From assembly GCA_039818825.1 (NCBI GenBank), contig JBCBTD010000003.1:62001-126000 (forward strand): a DNA stretch of 64,000 nt, in the 5' to 3' direction. The stretch's first letter is position 1; every line of letters starts with the position of its first letter. Source of the DNA: JBCBTD01 sp039818825 (GTDB lineage: Bacteria > Pseudomonadota > Alphaproteobacteria > Geminicoccales > Geminicoccaceae). The notes beneath the pieces are model-generated. The model saw nothing but the letters and a program-made list of their open reading frames with translations. It did not search any database and was not told the DNA's origin. Positions 25,686 to 34,292 of this stretch are shown in pieces. A program made the position numbers and the translations under genes.

Positions 25686-26825
25686 TCAAGCGTCGTAGCG
25701 GCGCCACGGCTCCAACAGTTGACGCGCCTCGTCGCGGCCGGCGTCGGTGAGCTCCAGCACCGCGCCGTCGCGCGACACCAGGCCTGCCGCGAGGCTGCGC
25801 TCGAGCACCGCTGCCGCCTGCCGCGGTTTCCACGACAGATGATCGCGCAGCGCCGAGACGACGTTCTCCTCGGCGCGGGCAGCGGTCGCCTCGTGGTCGA
25901 ACAGATGGACGAGCAGTGCCCGCTGCTCGTCGGCGTATCGCTGCCGCCACGCCGACCAGGCTTGGGCGAGCAAGCCGTAGCGTGGTCCGAGGACGAACGC
26001 GGCCGCCAGAAAACCGCCCGTCACCACCGCCATCATCCCACCGATCGAGACGTCGTAGCGGACCGCAAGCCCGTAGCCGGAAACGCTCGAAGCGACGGCG
26101 ATGGCGGCCGCGATGCCCAGCATGGCGAACAGCCGATCGGTGAGCAGATAGGCGGCGGCGGGCGGGATGATGACGAACGCGATGAACAGCACGGCCCCGA
26201 CCGCCTCGAAAGCGGCGACGGCGGTGACGCTGGTCAGAGCCAGGAGGCCATAGAACAAGAGGCGGGGCACGAAACCCAACGCCGTGGCCAGCTCCGGATC
26301 GAACGTCGCGAGCTTCAGCTCTTTGAACAACAAAGCGACGAACAGCGCGTTGATGAGGGTCACGACCGTCATCCAGACGACCGCCTGCGGCACCTCCATG
26401 CCGGCCACGGTCATCGTCTTCAGCCACACGAAGCCGATCTCTCCCAGGAGCACCGTGTGCGTGTCGATGTGGACGTCGCGCGCGTACAAGTTCAGGAGCA
26501 AGACCCCGGTCGCGAACAGCACCGGGAACACCAAACCGATCGCCGCGTCGGTCTTCACCTTGCGCGTATTGGCCAGCAGCTCCGTCAAGAACACGGTCAA
26601 CAGCCCGGTGAGTGCGGCACCGACGATCTGGACGGGGCCGCTTTGCTCATGCGTCAACAACCAGACGATGACGACACCGAAAACGATCGAATGGCTGATG
26701 GCGTCCGACAGCATCGAGCTGCGTCGCAGGACCAAGAACGTCCCCACCAACGACGCCGCGACACCGACCAGGGCGCCCGTCAGCACGATCATCAGCGCCG
26801 CGTTGGAGAAGAGGTCCTCGAGCAT
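25686..26825 (-). CDS. metal ABC transporter permease 2 with C-terminal winged-helix-like tail
   Basis: Inner-membrane permease of the ABC-3 (Mn/Zn/Fe) type, 379 residues. Residues 1-285 form the membrane domain with many hydrophobic helices and conserved VLRRSSMLSDAISHS and DPELATALG segments. Residues 295-379 are soluble: DEQRALLVHLFDHE, then KPRQAAAVLERSLAAGLV and a LELTDAGRDEA wing-and-helix, which resembles a DtxR/MarR winged-helix reader. It lacks the metal-sensing domain of a full DtxR. Stop and start with permease 1 overlap by one base (TGATG). Permease 1 carries a related tail, which makes a pair of such tails in one transporter. Confidence 0.88.
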   Translation of the reverse strand: MLEDLFSNAALMIVLTGALVGVAASLVGTFLVLRRSSMLSDAISHSIVFGVVIVWLLTHEQSGPVQIVGAALTGLLTVFLTELLANTRKVKTDAAIGLVFPVLFATGVLLLNLYARDVHIDTHTVLLGEIGFVWLKTMTVAGMEVPQAVVWMTVVTLINALFVALLFKELKLATFDPELATALGFVPRLLFYGLLALTSVTAVAAFEAVGAVLFIAFVIIPPAAAYLLTDRLFAMLGIAAAIAVASSVSGYGLAVRYDVSIGGMMAVVTGGFLAAAFVLGPRYGLLAQAWSAWRQRYADEQRALLVHLFDHEATAARAEENVVSALRDHLSWKPRQAAAVLERSLAAGLVSRDGAVLELTDAGRDEARQLLEPWRRYDA

Positions 26826-27964
26826 CACACAGCCTCGGGCGCGACGTCGGTGAGCACGCGCTCGGCCTCGGAGAGCCCGGCTTCGGTCAGCTCCCAATGC
26901 TGCCCTTCGTCGGGCATGTGGTGGACCGGCCGAACCAGACCGCGGCGCTCCAAACGCGCCAGGGCCGCTCGTGTGTCCAGGCCGTGGAAGACGTCGACGG
27001 CGCCGCGTTCGACGGGGTAGCTCGGATCGCGATGATGCGCCGCCAGCTGGTAGAGCATCACCAAGACCTGGCGGCCGCGAAGCGTACGCCGGTCTCGCCA
27101 GCGCTTCAGTTCCTCCCACAGCACGCCCCGGCCAGGAGCAACCAGAATGGAGATGATCACCAACGTCGACACCGCCAGCACGATCAGCGGACCGGTGGCG
27201 AGATTGCGGCCGACGGCACTGAGCCCGGCCCCGACGACACCGCCGACGATGCCGACGATCGCGGCGAGAATGACCATCGATTCCAGGCTCTTGACCCATT
27301 GCCGCGCCGCCACCGCCGGCGCGATGACCATCGACGCCATCAGGACGACACCCACCATCTGCAGGCCGATGACGACGGCGAGAGCAATCATCGTCGTCAG
27401 GACGACGTCGAGCAGCGCCACCGGCAGGCCGATGGCGCCAGCAAAGGTCGGATCGAAGGTGACGAGCTTGAACTCCTTCCAGAACACGGCGACGAGGGCG
27501 ATCGAGACCACCATTACGCCAGCCATGATCCAAAGGTCACTTCGGAGCGTCGCCGCCGCCTGGCCGAACAAGAAGCTGTCCAGCCCGCCTTGCGAAGCGT
27601 TGGGGGTGCCTTGAATGTAGGTCAACAGGACCACGCCGACGGCGAAGAAGAAGCTCAGGGCAATGCCGAGCGCGGCATCGGTCTTGAGGCGCGAGCGGCG
27701 GGTCAACAGCAGCATGAGCAGCGCCGCCAGCACTGCGGTGAACAAGGCACCCCCGAGGATCGGTCCGAGCTGACGGCCGCCGGCCACGACGAACCCGAGG
27801 CAGACCCCAGGCAGCGCCGCGTGCGCAAGAGTGTCGCCGAGCAGACTCTGCTGACGGAGGACCGCGAAGCTGCCGAGCACGCCGCTCGTCACGCCGAGGA
27901 AGACGGCAGCGGCAATCACGTTCTGGACGGTGTGGTCGGCGAGCAGCGCGAAGACTTCACTCAC
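26825..27964 (-). CDS. metal ABC transporter permease 1 with C-terminal winged-helix-like tail
   Basis: ABC-3 family permease, 379 residues. The membrane domain (to about 280) includes VLRQQSLLGDTLAHAALPG and KEFKLVTFDPTFA, typical of Mn/Zn/Fe importers. The tail from about 290 reads LRGRQVLVMLYQLAAHH, then DTRAALARLERRGLV and ELTEAGLSEAERVL, a winged-helix pattern with the recognition helix and wing in the order found in DtxR-type N-terminal domains. A fused permease/repressor is known as chlamydial YtgCR. Here the tail is short and has no obvious metal site. The start overlaps the ATPase stop by four bases. Confidence 0.88.
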   Translation of the reverse strand: MSEVFALLADHTVQNVIAAAVFLGVTSGVLGSFAVLRQQSLLGDTLAHAALPGVCLGFVVAGGRQLGPILGGALFTAVLAALLMLLLTRRSRLKTDAALGIALSFFFAVGVVLLTYIQGTPNASQGGLDSFLFGQAAATLRSDLWIMAGVMVVSIALVAVFWKEFKLVTFDPTFAGAIGLPVALLDVVLTTMIALAVVIGLQMVGVVLMASMVIAPAVAARQWVKSLESMVILAAIVGIVGGVVGAGLSAVGRNLATGPLIVLAVSTLVIISILVAPGRGVLWEELKRWRDRRTLRGRQVLVMLYQLAAHHRDPSYPVERGAVDVFHGLDTRAALARLERRGLVRPVHHMPDEGQHWELTEAGLSEAERVLTDVAPEAV

Positions 27965-28764
27965 CTCCGCAGCTCTAGCGGTGCCTCGGGTCCGGGTTGG
28001 TCGTCGAAAGCGGCGCGCTCGATCAGAGCGATCTGCCCACCGTAGGCGCGCCTGAGGTTGGACGCGGTGTACACGTGGTCCACAGGACCTTGGCTGATCA
28101 CGCGGACGTTCAGAACGACCAGCCAGTCGAAGTAGTCACGGACCGTCTGCAGATCATGATGAACGACGATGACCGTGCGACCAGCATCGCGCAGATCCTT
28201 CAAGAGCCGCACGATCGCGCGTTCGGTCGGCGCGTCGACTCCGGCCATCGGCTCGTCGAGGAAGTAGATCTCGGCGTCCTGGGCCAAGGCACGGGCCAAG
28301 AACACCCGCTGCTGCTGGCCACCCGAAAGTTGGCTGATTTGGCGACCGGCATAGTCCGCCATACCGACCCGCTCCAGGGACTGAATGGCAATCGCCCGGT
28401 CACGCGCTCCAGGCCGTCGGAACCACCCCAAATGACCGTAACGCCCCATGGTCACGACATCCAGGGCGGTGGTCGGGAAGTCCCAATCCACGGCCGAACG
28501 CTGCGGCACGTAGCCGACGCGCCGCCGCGCGGCGGCGTAGCGCTCGCCGAACAAGCGGATGTGCCCCGCGGTTGGCTTGACCAGCCCAAGCACGGCTTTG
28601 ATGAGCGTGCTCTTACCGGCGCCGTTGGGCCCGACGATCGCGGCCATCACACCCGGCGGCACGTTGACGTCGGCATCCCACAGAACGGGCTTGCCGTGAT
28701 AGCTGACCGTCAGGTCCTCGACATGCAGCGCGTAGTCGGGTTCGTGAAGGGTAGCGGCGGACAT
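27961..28764 (-). CDS. metal ABC transporter ATP-binding protein
   Basis: ATPase of the importer, 267 residues. Walker A is GPNGAGKST, the signature is LSGGQQQR, Walker B is IYFLDEPMAGVD, and the switch histidine is in VVHHDL. It powers the two permeases with which it is translationally coupled. The ATG is preceded by GGAG six bases upstream. The 178-bp space to the binding-protein gene holds two stem-loops, and the long frame upstream of this ATG shows no ATPase similarity, which supports the start. Metal specificity comes from the binding protein. Confidence 0.94.
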   Translation of the reverse strand: MSAATLHEPDYALHVEDLTVSYHGKPVLWDADVNVPPGVMAAIVGPNGAGKSTLIKAVLGLVKPTAGHIRLFGERYAAARRRVGYVPQRSAVDWDFPTTALDVVTMGRYGHLGWFRRPGARDRAIAIQSLERVGMADYAGRQISQLSGGQQQRVFLARALAQDAEIYFLDEPMAGVDAPTERAIVRLLKDLRDAGRTVIVVHHDLQTVRDYFDWLVVLNVRVISQGPVDHVYTASNLRRAYGGQIALIERAAFDDQPGPEAPLELRR

Positions 28765-28807
28765 ACTTACTCCGAGAGTGCCGGCGCTCTCGTCGCCGAT
28801 GCCCAGA

Positions 28808-28866
28808 CACCCGCACAGCCCGTCCGGTCGCCCAATAGGATCATGCCCGGGCGGCGTGTGCGGGTG
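28808..28866 (-). other. long imperfect stem-loop between binding-protein and ATPase genes
   Basis: CACCCGCACA (28808-28817) pairs with TGTGCGGGTG (28857-28866) around a 39-base loop, and the outer flanks CCAG/CTGG can extend the stem. It lies about 40-100 bases before the ATPase start. It might protect or pause the transcript; no known riboswitch class is recognised. Confidence 0.4.
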
Positions 28867-28893
28867 GCCTGGCACGTCCACGAAAACAGACGA

Positions 28894-28926
28894 CATGCAG
28901 GCGGCCATTCACAGCCCGCCTGCATG
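28894..28926 (-). other. 11-bp stem-loop just after the binding-protein gene
   Basis: CATGCAGGCGG (28894-28904) and CCGCCTGCATG (28916-28926) form a perfect 11-bp stem with an 11-base loop, starting 17 bases after the binding-protein stop. The bases that follow on the minus strand contain only TTTT after ten other bases, so it is more likely a partial attenuator or 3'-stabilising structure that raises binding-protein yield than a full terminator. Confidence 0.55.
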
Positions 28927-28942
28927 AAGTCGTGAAGATAAG

Positions 28943-29920
28943 TCAATTGGTGGTCACGTCGACGGACCACTGCTCCGCCCAGCCCGTCAACGCCTCCGGC
29001 CACGGCGCCGGCTCGCCGCCGAGCGCGGTGACGATCTTCATCGTGTTGGCGTGCAGCATGCCGATGTAGGTGCCTTCGCCCGTGCCGGTCGCACCCATGG
29101 CATCGGAGAACAGCTCGCCGCCGATCGCCACCTCGTGATCTTGCGCAGCGGCGCCGTCGACCACCGCCTGGATGGTGCGTGGATTGATCGTGCTCTCGAC
29201 GAAAACCGCCGGAACACCAAGCTCGACGACGAGATCGACGACCGAGCGGATGTCGGCGATCCCCGCTTCGGCCTCGGTGCTGATGCCTTGGATGCCGCGG
29301 ACGTCGATGCCGTAGGCGCGGCCGTAGTAGGCGAACGCGTCATGGGCGGTGACGAGCACACGCTGCCGCTCGGGAATGGAGGCGATACTGGCCTCGATCC
29401 AGCCGTGCAAAGCATCGAGTTCGGCCGCGTAGTCGTCCGCGCGAGCACCCATCTCGGCGGCGCAGGAGGGCGCAACGTCGGCGAAGACGCCCGCGATCGT
29501 CGGCGCGATCCGGCCCCACAACGACACGTCCATCCAGAGATGCGGATCGATCCCGTAGACATCCTGAACGGTGATGAGGTCGGCCGGACTGATCGACGCG
29601 GGCGAAACGGCCACGGTCGGCTTCCGCTCGGCCATGGCGCCCAGCACCTCGCCGAGCTGCCCTTCCAACGAATAGCCCGAGTAGAGGATCGCGGCAGCAT
29701 CCTGGAAGGTCGCAACGTCGCCGGCACTCGCCCGATAGAGGTGCGGATCGATCCCGGCCCCCATGAGGTCGGTGACGTCGACGCAGTCGCCGGCAACGTT
29801 GCGAGCCACGTCGCCAATCATCGCGATGGTCGCGACGGCAGGTGGTGCGTCCGCCCGCGCGGCGGTCATCGGCGTTGCGGCAAGCAGCAGCGCTGCTGCG
29901 CAGGTCACCCGTAACACCAT
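28943..29920 (-). CDS. periplasmic metal-binding protein of Mn/Zn-type ABC importer
   Basis: Cluster A-I solute-binding protein, 325 residues, with a signal sequence (MVLRVTCAAALLLAATPMTA, likely cut after ARA). Metal ligands can be read in MGAGIDPHLY, GIDPHLWMD and TAHDAFAYYGRAYGI plus a late FVESTINPRT. The GISTEAEAG segment is usual for the manganese/iron (TroA/SitA/PsaA) side of the family, and the histidine-rich loop of ZnuA is absent, so manganese is the best guess. GGAGAAG precedes the ATG by about six bases. A TTTTAGC...GCTAAAA palindrome sits 33-50 bp upstream, in the expected promoter region. Confidence 0.88.
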   Translation of the reverse strand: MVLRVTCAAALLLAATPMTAARADAPPAVATIAMIGDVARNVAGDCVDVTDLMGAGIDPHLYRASAGDVATFQDAAAILYSGYSLEGQLGEVLGAMAERKPTVAVSPASISPADLITVQDVYGIDPHLWMDVSLWGRIAPTIAGVFADVAPSCAAEMGARADDYAAELDALHGWIEASIASIPERQRVLVTAHDAFAYYGRAYGIDVRGIQGISTEAEAGIADIRSVVDLVVELGVPAVFVESTINPRTIQAVVDGAAAQDHEVAIGGELFSDAMGATGTGEGTYIGMLHANTMKIVTALGGEPAPWPEALTGWAEQWSVDVTTN

Positions 29921-29951
29921 CTCGCTTCTCCAAGTGAAGCCACGACATCAA

Positions 29952-29971
29952 TTTTTAGCACAAGCTAAAAT
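29952..29971. promoter_or_regulatory. MntR-like palindrome upstream of the metal-import operon
   Basis: TTTTAGC-ACAA-GCTAAAA (29953-29970) is a seven-base perfect dyad with a four-base spacer, in AT-rich DNA that contrasts with its surroundings. The TAGC-N4-GCTA core is like the enterobacterial MntR box. It lies 33-50 bp before the binding-protein start, so it probably controls the operon. It could also act as the weak end of the holC transcript. Confidence 0.6.
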
Positions 29972-29991
29972 GACCCGCCGCCTACCGATCG

Positions 29992-30483
29992 TCAAGACGA
30001 GTCAGCGCTGCCGGCGTGGCCTCCCTCCTCGCGCGCCTTCTGCCAGCCGCCCTCCGGTCGTTGCTGCCAGTAGACCAGCCGCACGCCACGCTCGCGCCAC
30101 ACTTTCCAGCGCTCGCGCGCGGCCGCAACGGCCGCTTCCTCGGTCCCGTCGAACAGGTCCAAGCAACGCTCGAAGGGTGCGTCCGCCGGGGGCATCAGGC
30201 CGTCGACCGTCAACAACACCGACGCGCCGTTGGGGTTGGCCACTGCCCCGGCCAACCACACGGGCTGACGTTCGGGAAAGCCGCTGCCGTCGGCGCCATG
30301 CGGCAGGAAGCTGTCGGGCCGGTAGGTCCAAAGCCACTGGTCGAGGTGCTTGCGCCGCTCGGGATCGCGCACGACCAGCACGGCACGGACGCCGCGCTCC
30401 ACCACCTTCTCCAGCAGCGAGGGCAGCGCCTGGTCGAGTGTAGCCCGCGTCAGGTGATAGAAGGCCGCTTCGCCGACCGGCAT
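29992..30483 (-). CDS. holC: DNA polymerase III chi subunit
   Basis: Small subunit of the clamp-loader complex, 163 residues, that contacts single-strand-binding protein. Family features are the N-terminal FYHLTRATLDQALPSLLEKV, then RAVLVVRDPERRKHLDQWLWTY, FLPHGADG and PVWLAG. The tail is longer and more charged than in E. coli, ending EGGHAGSADSS. The ATG lies five bases after the pepA stop, which is the usual pepA-holC pairing in alphaproteobacteria. The operator of the metal importer lies just beyond its 3' end. Confidence 0.9.
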   Translation of the reverse strand: MPVGEAAFYHLTRATLDQALPSLLEKVVERGVRAVLVVRDPERRKHLDQWLWTYRPDSFLPHGADGSGFPERQPVWLAGAVANPNGASVLLTVDGLMPPADAPFERCLDLFDGTEEAAVAAARERWKVWRERGVRLVYWQQRPEGGWQKAREEGGHAGSADSS

Positions 30484-30488
30484 GGCGC

Positions 30489-31973
30489 TCAGCGCTCGTA
30501 GTGATCGCGGACCAGCCGGTCGACCAAACGCACGCCCCAACCCGTACCACCCTTGGTGCCGAGCGGCGGATCGCTGTCGACGAAACTCGTCGCCGCGATG
30601 TCGAGATGCGCCCAGGGCGTGTCACCGACGAACGCTTCGAGAAACGCAGCCGCGACCGAAGAGCCCGCCTGCCCTGGTCGGCCGATGTTGCGCAGATCGG
30701 CCACGCCGCCTTCCAGTTGCTTCGCGTAGCCGCTGCCGAGCGGCATCCGCCAGACCGTTTCGCCGGTTGCCGCGCCAGCGGCGACGATCCGCTCCGCCAG
30801 CGCCTCGTCATTGGCGAAGAGACCCGCGTGCTCGTAACCGAGCGCCACGATGATGGCGCCGGTAAGGGTGGCGAAATCGATGATCGCGCCCGGCTCCACC
30901 GTCTGACGGACGTGCCAGAGGACATCGGCGAGCACCAGCCGGCCTTCGGCGTCGGTGTTCAGGACCTCGATGGTCTTGCCGGACAAGGACGTCACCACGT
31001 CGCCCGGCCGCTGGGCGTTGGCAGCCGGCATGTTCTCGACCAGACCGATCGCGCCGACGACGTTGGCGGCGGCTTTGCGGCCGGCGAGCGCATGCATGGC
31101 ACCGAGCACTGCGGCCGCCCCCGCCATGTCGCACTTCATGGTCTCCATGCTCTTCGCTGGCTTCAGCGACAGGCCGCCGCTGTCGAAGACGACGCCCTTG
31201 CCGACCAGTGCCAACGGCGCCTCACCGGCGCCGCCACCCTGCCACCGCATCACCACGGTGTAGGGTGGCATGGCGCTGCCGCGGGCGACACCGAGCAGCG
31301 CGCCCATGCCCAGCGCCGCCATTGCGTCTCGGTCGAGCACCTCGACGCTGACACCCAGTGCTTCCAGCTCCTGCGCCGCCTCGACGAACGCTGTCGTGTC
31401 CAAGCTGCTGGCAGGTCGGTTGACGAGGTCACGGGCGATGTGAACGCCGCCAACCAAAGCGGTCCGCGCCGCGCTCTCCGCGGCGGCCTCTGCTGCCGCC
31501 GACGTCAACACCACGGCGCTCGTCGTGGAACGGGTCGGCTCGGCTTTGCTTTTCATCGCGTCGAAGCGGTAGGTCCTGAGCATCACCCCCTCGGCGAGGC
31601 CGGCAGCCAGCGCCGCGGGCGTGAGCTTAGGTACGGCAAGGTCGGCGGCGACCGTCACGGTCTCCAGCTTCAGGCGGCTGGCGAGCCGCGCCACCGCCGC
31701 GCCGAGCTCCACTGCTTTGCCTGCATCGAGATCGTCGCCAGCACCAAGGACCACAACCCGGTCGAAGCCAGTGGTCGAGTCGGTCGGACACACGACGTCG
31801 ACCGCTTGCCCGAAGTCGAGCGGCGGCGACGCCAAGTCCACGGCCCGGCGGATCAGCCCAGCCAAACTTTCGTCCAAGATGGCCGCGGTGCCCGTCAAGT
31901 CGCCAGACTTGTCCATCAATAGGACCAAGGTCCCGCTACCCGTCGCTCGCAAGCCCTCGAAGCGAACGTCCAT
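30489..31973 (-). CDS. pepA: leucyl aminopeptidase, M17 family
   Basis: Cytosolic two-metal aminopeptidase, about 494 residues, acting as a hexamer to remove N-terminal residues. The M17 signature NTDAEGRLVLAD is present, with the metal and catalytic residues around VGKGVVFDSGGLSLKP and MKCDMAGAAAV. An N-terminal regulatory domain of about 160 residues precedes the catalytic one. The ATG giving MDVRFEGL is used; GTG codons occur further upstream in frame. It is divergent from lptF, with fewer than 100 bp between them, and is followed by holC. Confidence 0.93.
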   Translation of the reverse strand: MDVRFEGLRATGSGTLVLLMDKSGDLTGTAAILDESLAGLIRRAVDLASPPLDFGQAVDVVCPTDSTTGFDRVVVLGAGDDLDAGKAVELGAAVARLASRLKLETVTVAADLAVPKLTPAALAAGLAEGVMLRTYRFDAMKSKAEPTRSTTSAVVLTSAAAEAAAESAARTALVGGVHIARDLVNRPASSLDTTAFVEAAQELEALGVSVEVLDRDAMAALGMGALLGVARGSAMPPYTVVMRWQGGGAGEAPLALVGKGVVFDSGGLSLKPAKSMETMKCDMAGAAAVLGAMHALAGRKAAANVVGAIGLVENMPAANAQRPGDVVTSLSGKTIEVLNTDAEGRLVLADVLWHVRQTVEPGAIIDFATLTGAIIVALGYEHAGLFANDEALAERIVAAGAATGETVWRMPLGSGYAKQLEGGVADLRNIGRPGQAGSSVAAAFLEAFVGDTPWAHLDIAATSFVDSDPPLGTKGGTGWGVRLVDRLVRDHYER

Positions 31974-32067
31974 CACCTGTGCCCCCAACGCCTCACCTCC
32001 CACATGACTACGTCGCAACGCAGCCTCACAGGCTAGCCCGCCTGCTCGACTCCGCTAGACTACGACC

Positions 32068-33171
32068 ATGAACGTTCTGACCCGCTACATGCTACGCCAG
32101 CTGATCATGCCGGCCCTGCTCGCGCTGGTTGCATTCGCTGGCGCCGTATGGCTTTCGCAGTCGTTGCGCTTCGTCGACCTCATCGTCAACAAAGGTTTGT
32201 CGATGGGTCGTTTCCTCTACCTCACGAGCCTGCTGGTTCCCTCGCTGGTGTTGGTCGTCCTGCCGTTCGCTGCATTCATCGGTGCACTCGCCGGCTACCT
32301 CAAACTGCGCGGCGACAGCGAGATCAGCGTCTGCCGGGCGACCGGCCTGTCGGACATGCAGATCGCCCGCGGCGCCATCTGGCTCGGCATGGGCTTCGCG
32401 CTTGCCAGCTACACGGTCAGCCTGTGGTTGATGCCGGTGGCCTACCAGCAGTTCCGCGACCTTCGCCAGACGATCATGAGCGACTTTTCCGCGGTGTCGA
32501 TCCAGGAGGGCGTGTTCACCCCGCTCAGCCCCGGCCTGACCGTGTTCGTCCGCGACGTCCTGGCCGACGGTGAACTCGCCAGCGTCATCGTTCACGACAC
32601 GCGGGTACCGCCACGCGAAATCACGGTGATCGCCACGCGGGGTGAACTGGTGCAGAGCGGCAACGGTCCGGTGTTGCAGCTGCGCGACGGCAGCTATCAG
32701 GAGCGCACCCCGGCCGGTGGTCTCTCGCTGGTCTACTTCGACGACACGACGTTGGAGCTCACCAGCCGCAGCGGCACGCCTAGCGAGCGAATCGAGAAAA
32801 CCCGCGAGATGTCGATCGGCGAGTTACTTTGGCCGGCAGAAGACGTAACCGATGCTCACCAGCGCAATTTGATGATTGCGGAGGGCCACGAGCGTTTGTC
32901 TTGGCCATTGCTGTCGCTGGCGCTGCCGCTCGTCGCCGCAGCAGCCACCCTACGCTACCAGGCGGTGCGGCAGAGTGGGCTGGCGGCATCGGCGGTGGCT
33001 TCGCTCGTCGCGGTTGGGCTGGTGGTCGGTTCGTTGACGGCGCTCAGCGTCGTGAAGGCCGATCTCCGCCTCGTCCCGATCCTGTACCTGATCCCGGGAC
33101 TCACCGTGCTCATCGCTTCGACGGTGTTGGCGTCGGCGCCCAGCCGGGGTTCGCGGGTGGCGACGTCGTGA
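32068..33171 (+). CDS. lptF: LPS export permease LptF
   Basis: Inner-membrane permease, 367 residues, that with LptG and the ATPase LptB extracts lipopolysaccharide and feeds the periplasmic bridge. Three N-terminal helices (for example MLRQLIMPALLALVAFAGAV and SLLVPSLVLVVLPFAAFIGAL) precede a periplasmic beta-jellyroll domain with FSAVSIQEGVFTPLSPGLTV, then three C-terminal helices. LptB is not in the window. Its stop overlaps the GTG of lptG by four bases, and lptD and surA follow, an envelope-biogenesis operon typical of the class. Confidence 0.94.
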   Translation: MNVLTRYMLRQLIMPALLALVAFAGAVWLSQSLRFVDLIVNKGLSMGRFLYLTSLLVPSLVLVVLPFAAFIGALAGYLKLRGDSEISVCRATGLSDMQIARGAIWLGMGFALASYTVSLWLMPVAYQQFRDLRQTIMSDFSAVSIQEGVFTPLSPGLTVFVRDVLADGELASVIVHDTRVPPREITVIATRGELVQSGNGPVLQLRDGSYQERTPAGGLSLVYFDDTTLELTSRSGTPSERIEKTREMSIGELLWPAEDVTDAHQRNLMIAEGHERLSWPLLSLALPLVAAAATLRYQAVRQSGLAASAVASLVAVGLVVGSLTALSVVKADLRLVPILYLIPGLTVLIASTVLASAPSRGSRVATS

Positions 33172-34292
33172 GCGCGGTCCGCCGGACGGGCGTCGGCGTC
33201 TGGTTCCCGGCGACACTGGTGGGCTACGTCGCTCGTGCTACCTGCGCCGGTATCGGCTGGGTCGCGCTCGGCTTCGTCACCCTCGCCTTCTGCATCGACC
33301 TGATCGAACAGCTGCGCAGCTTGAGCGATGCCGACGTGTCGATGTTGCACGCGTTCGAGCTCGCCGCTTGCCACGTACCGGCGCAATTGGATCGCATCTG
33401 GCCTTTCGCCGTGCTGTTCGGGTCCATGGTCGCGTTCTGGCGCCTCAACCGCGCCAACGAATTGGTCGTGGTCCGCGCCACCGGCGTCTCCGCCTGGCAG
33501 TTCCTGATGCCGGCGTCCGCCGTTGCGGCTCTGATCGGCGCCGTCGTCATCACCACGTTGAACCCGCTCGCGGCAGCACTCACCCAGCGCTACGAGCGGC
33601 TGCAGGCGTCGCTGACCGGCACCAACGAAGAAGTCCTGATCGTCTTCCCCCGCGGGATCTGGCTGCGGCAGGTCAATGCCGACGGCCAGCACATCGTCCA
33701 TGCCAGCAACATGGAAGGTGAAGACCCGCTACAGCTCCAATCCGTCGTGGTGTTCCGCTACGATGCCGACGGCCGTTACCTCGACCGCCTCGACGCGCCG
33801 TCGGCGGCGCTGATCGACGGTACGTGGCGGCTGCAGGACGCGCGACTGTCGGACGGCTCCAGCCTGGAGCAACCCGTCGGGACCGTCGAGTTCACCACCG
33901 ACATCGACCCGGCCCGGGTTCGTGACGGGTTCCGGGATCCGGCCACGCTCTCGTTCTGGGAGCTGCCGGACTACATCGCGCTCTTGGAGAGCCTGGGCTT
34001 CTCCGGCCGCGAGCACCGGGTCCACTTGCAGAGCCTCTTGGCGACGCCCGTGTTCTTCGCGGCCATGCTGTTGATCGGCGTGACCTTCACCTTGCGATTC
34101 GAACGACGCGGCGGCCTGGGGCTGCTGCTGGTTGGCGGTCTGATCGGCGGATTCGCTTTCTTCATCGCGGTCGACGTCGTCAAAGCGCTCGGCGTGTCCG
34201 GCCAGCTCCCACCGGTGCTGGCCGCCTGGGCACCCACCGCGGTCGCGCTGACCCTCGGCAGCGCCGCGTTGTTCCAGCTGGAGGATGGCTGA
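33168..34292 (+). CDS. lptG: LPS export permease LptG
   Basis: Partner permease of LptF, 374 residues, with the same plan: N-terminal helices (GIGWVALGFVTLAFCIDLIE), a periplasmic jellyroll (EEVLIVFPRGIWLRQV...GQHIVHAS), and C-terminal helices (LLATPVFFAAMLLIGVTFTL). The early ELVVVRATGVSAWQF segment is the coupling helix that docks on LptB. The GTG start overlaps the lptF stop (GTGA). The stop overlaps the lptD ATG by one base. Together the overlaps indicate balanced translation of the complex. Confidence 0.94.
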   Translation: MSAVRRTGVGVWFPATLVGYVARATCAGIGWVALGFVTLAFCIDLIEQLRSLSDADVSMLHAFELAACHVPAQLDRIWPFAVLFGSMVAFWRLNRANELVVVRATGVSAWQFLMPASAVAALIGAVVITTLNPLAAALTQRYERLQASLTGTNEEVLIVFPRGIWLRQVNADGQHIVHASNMEGEDPLQLQSVVVFRYDADGRYLDRLDAPSAALIDGTWRLQDARLSDGSSLEQPVGTVEFTTDIDPARVRDGFRDPATLSFWELPDYIALLESLGFSGREHRVHLQSLLATPVFFAAMLLIGVTFTLRFERRGGLGLLLVGGLIGGFAFFIAVDVVKALGVSGQLPPVLAAWAPTAVALTLGSAALFQLEDG

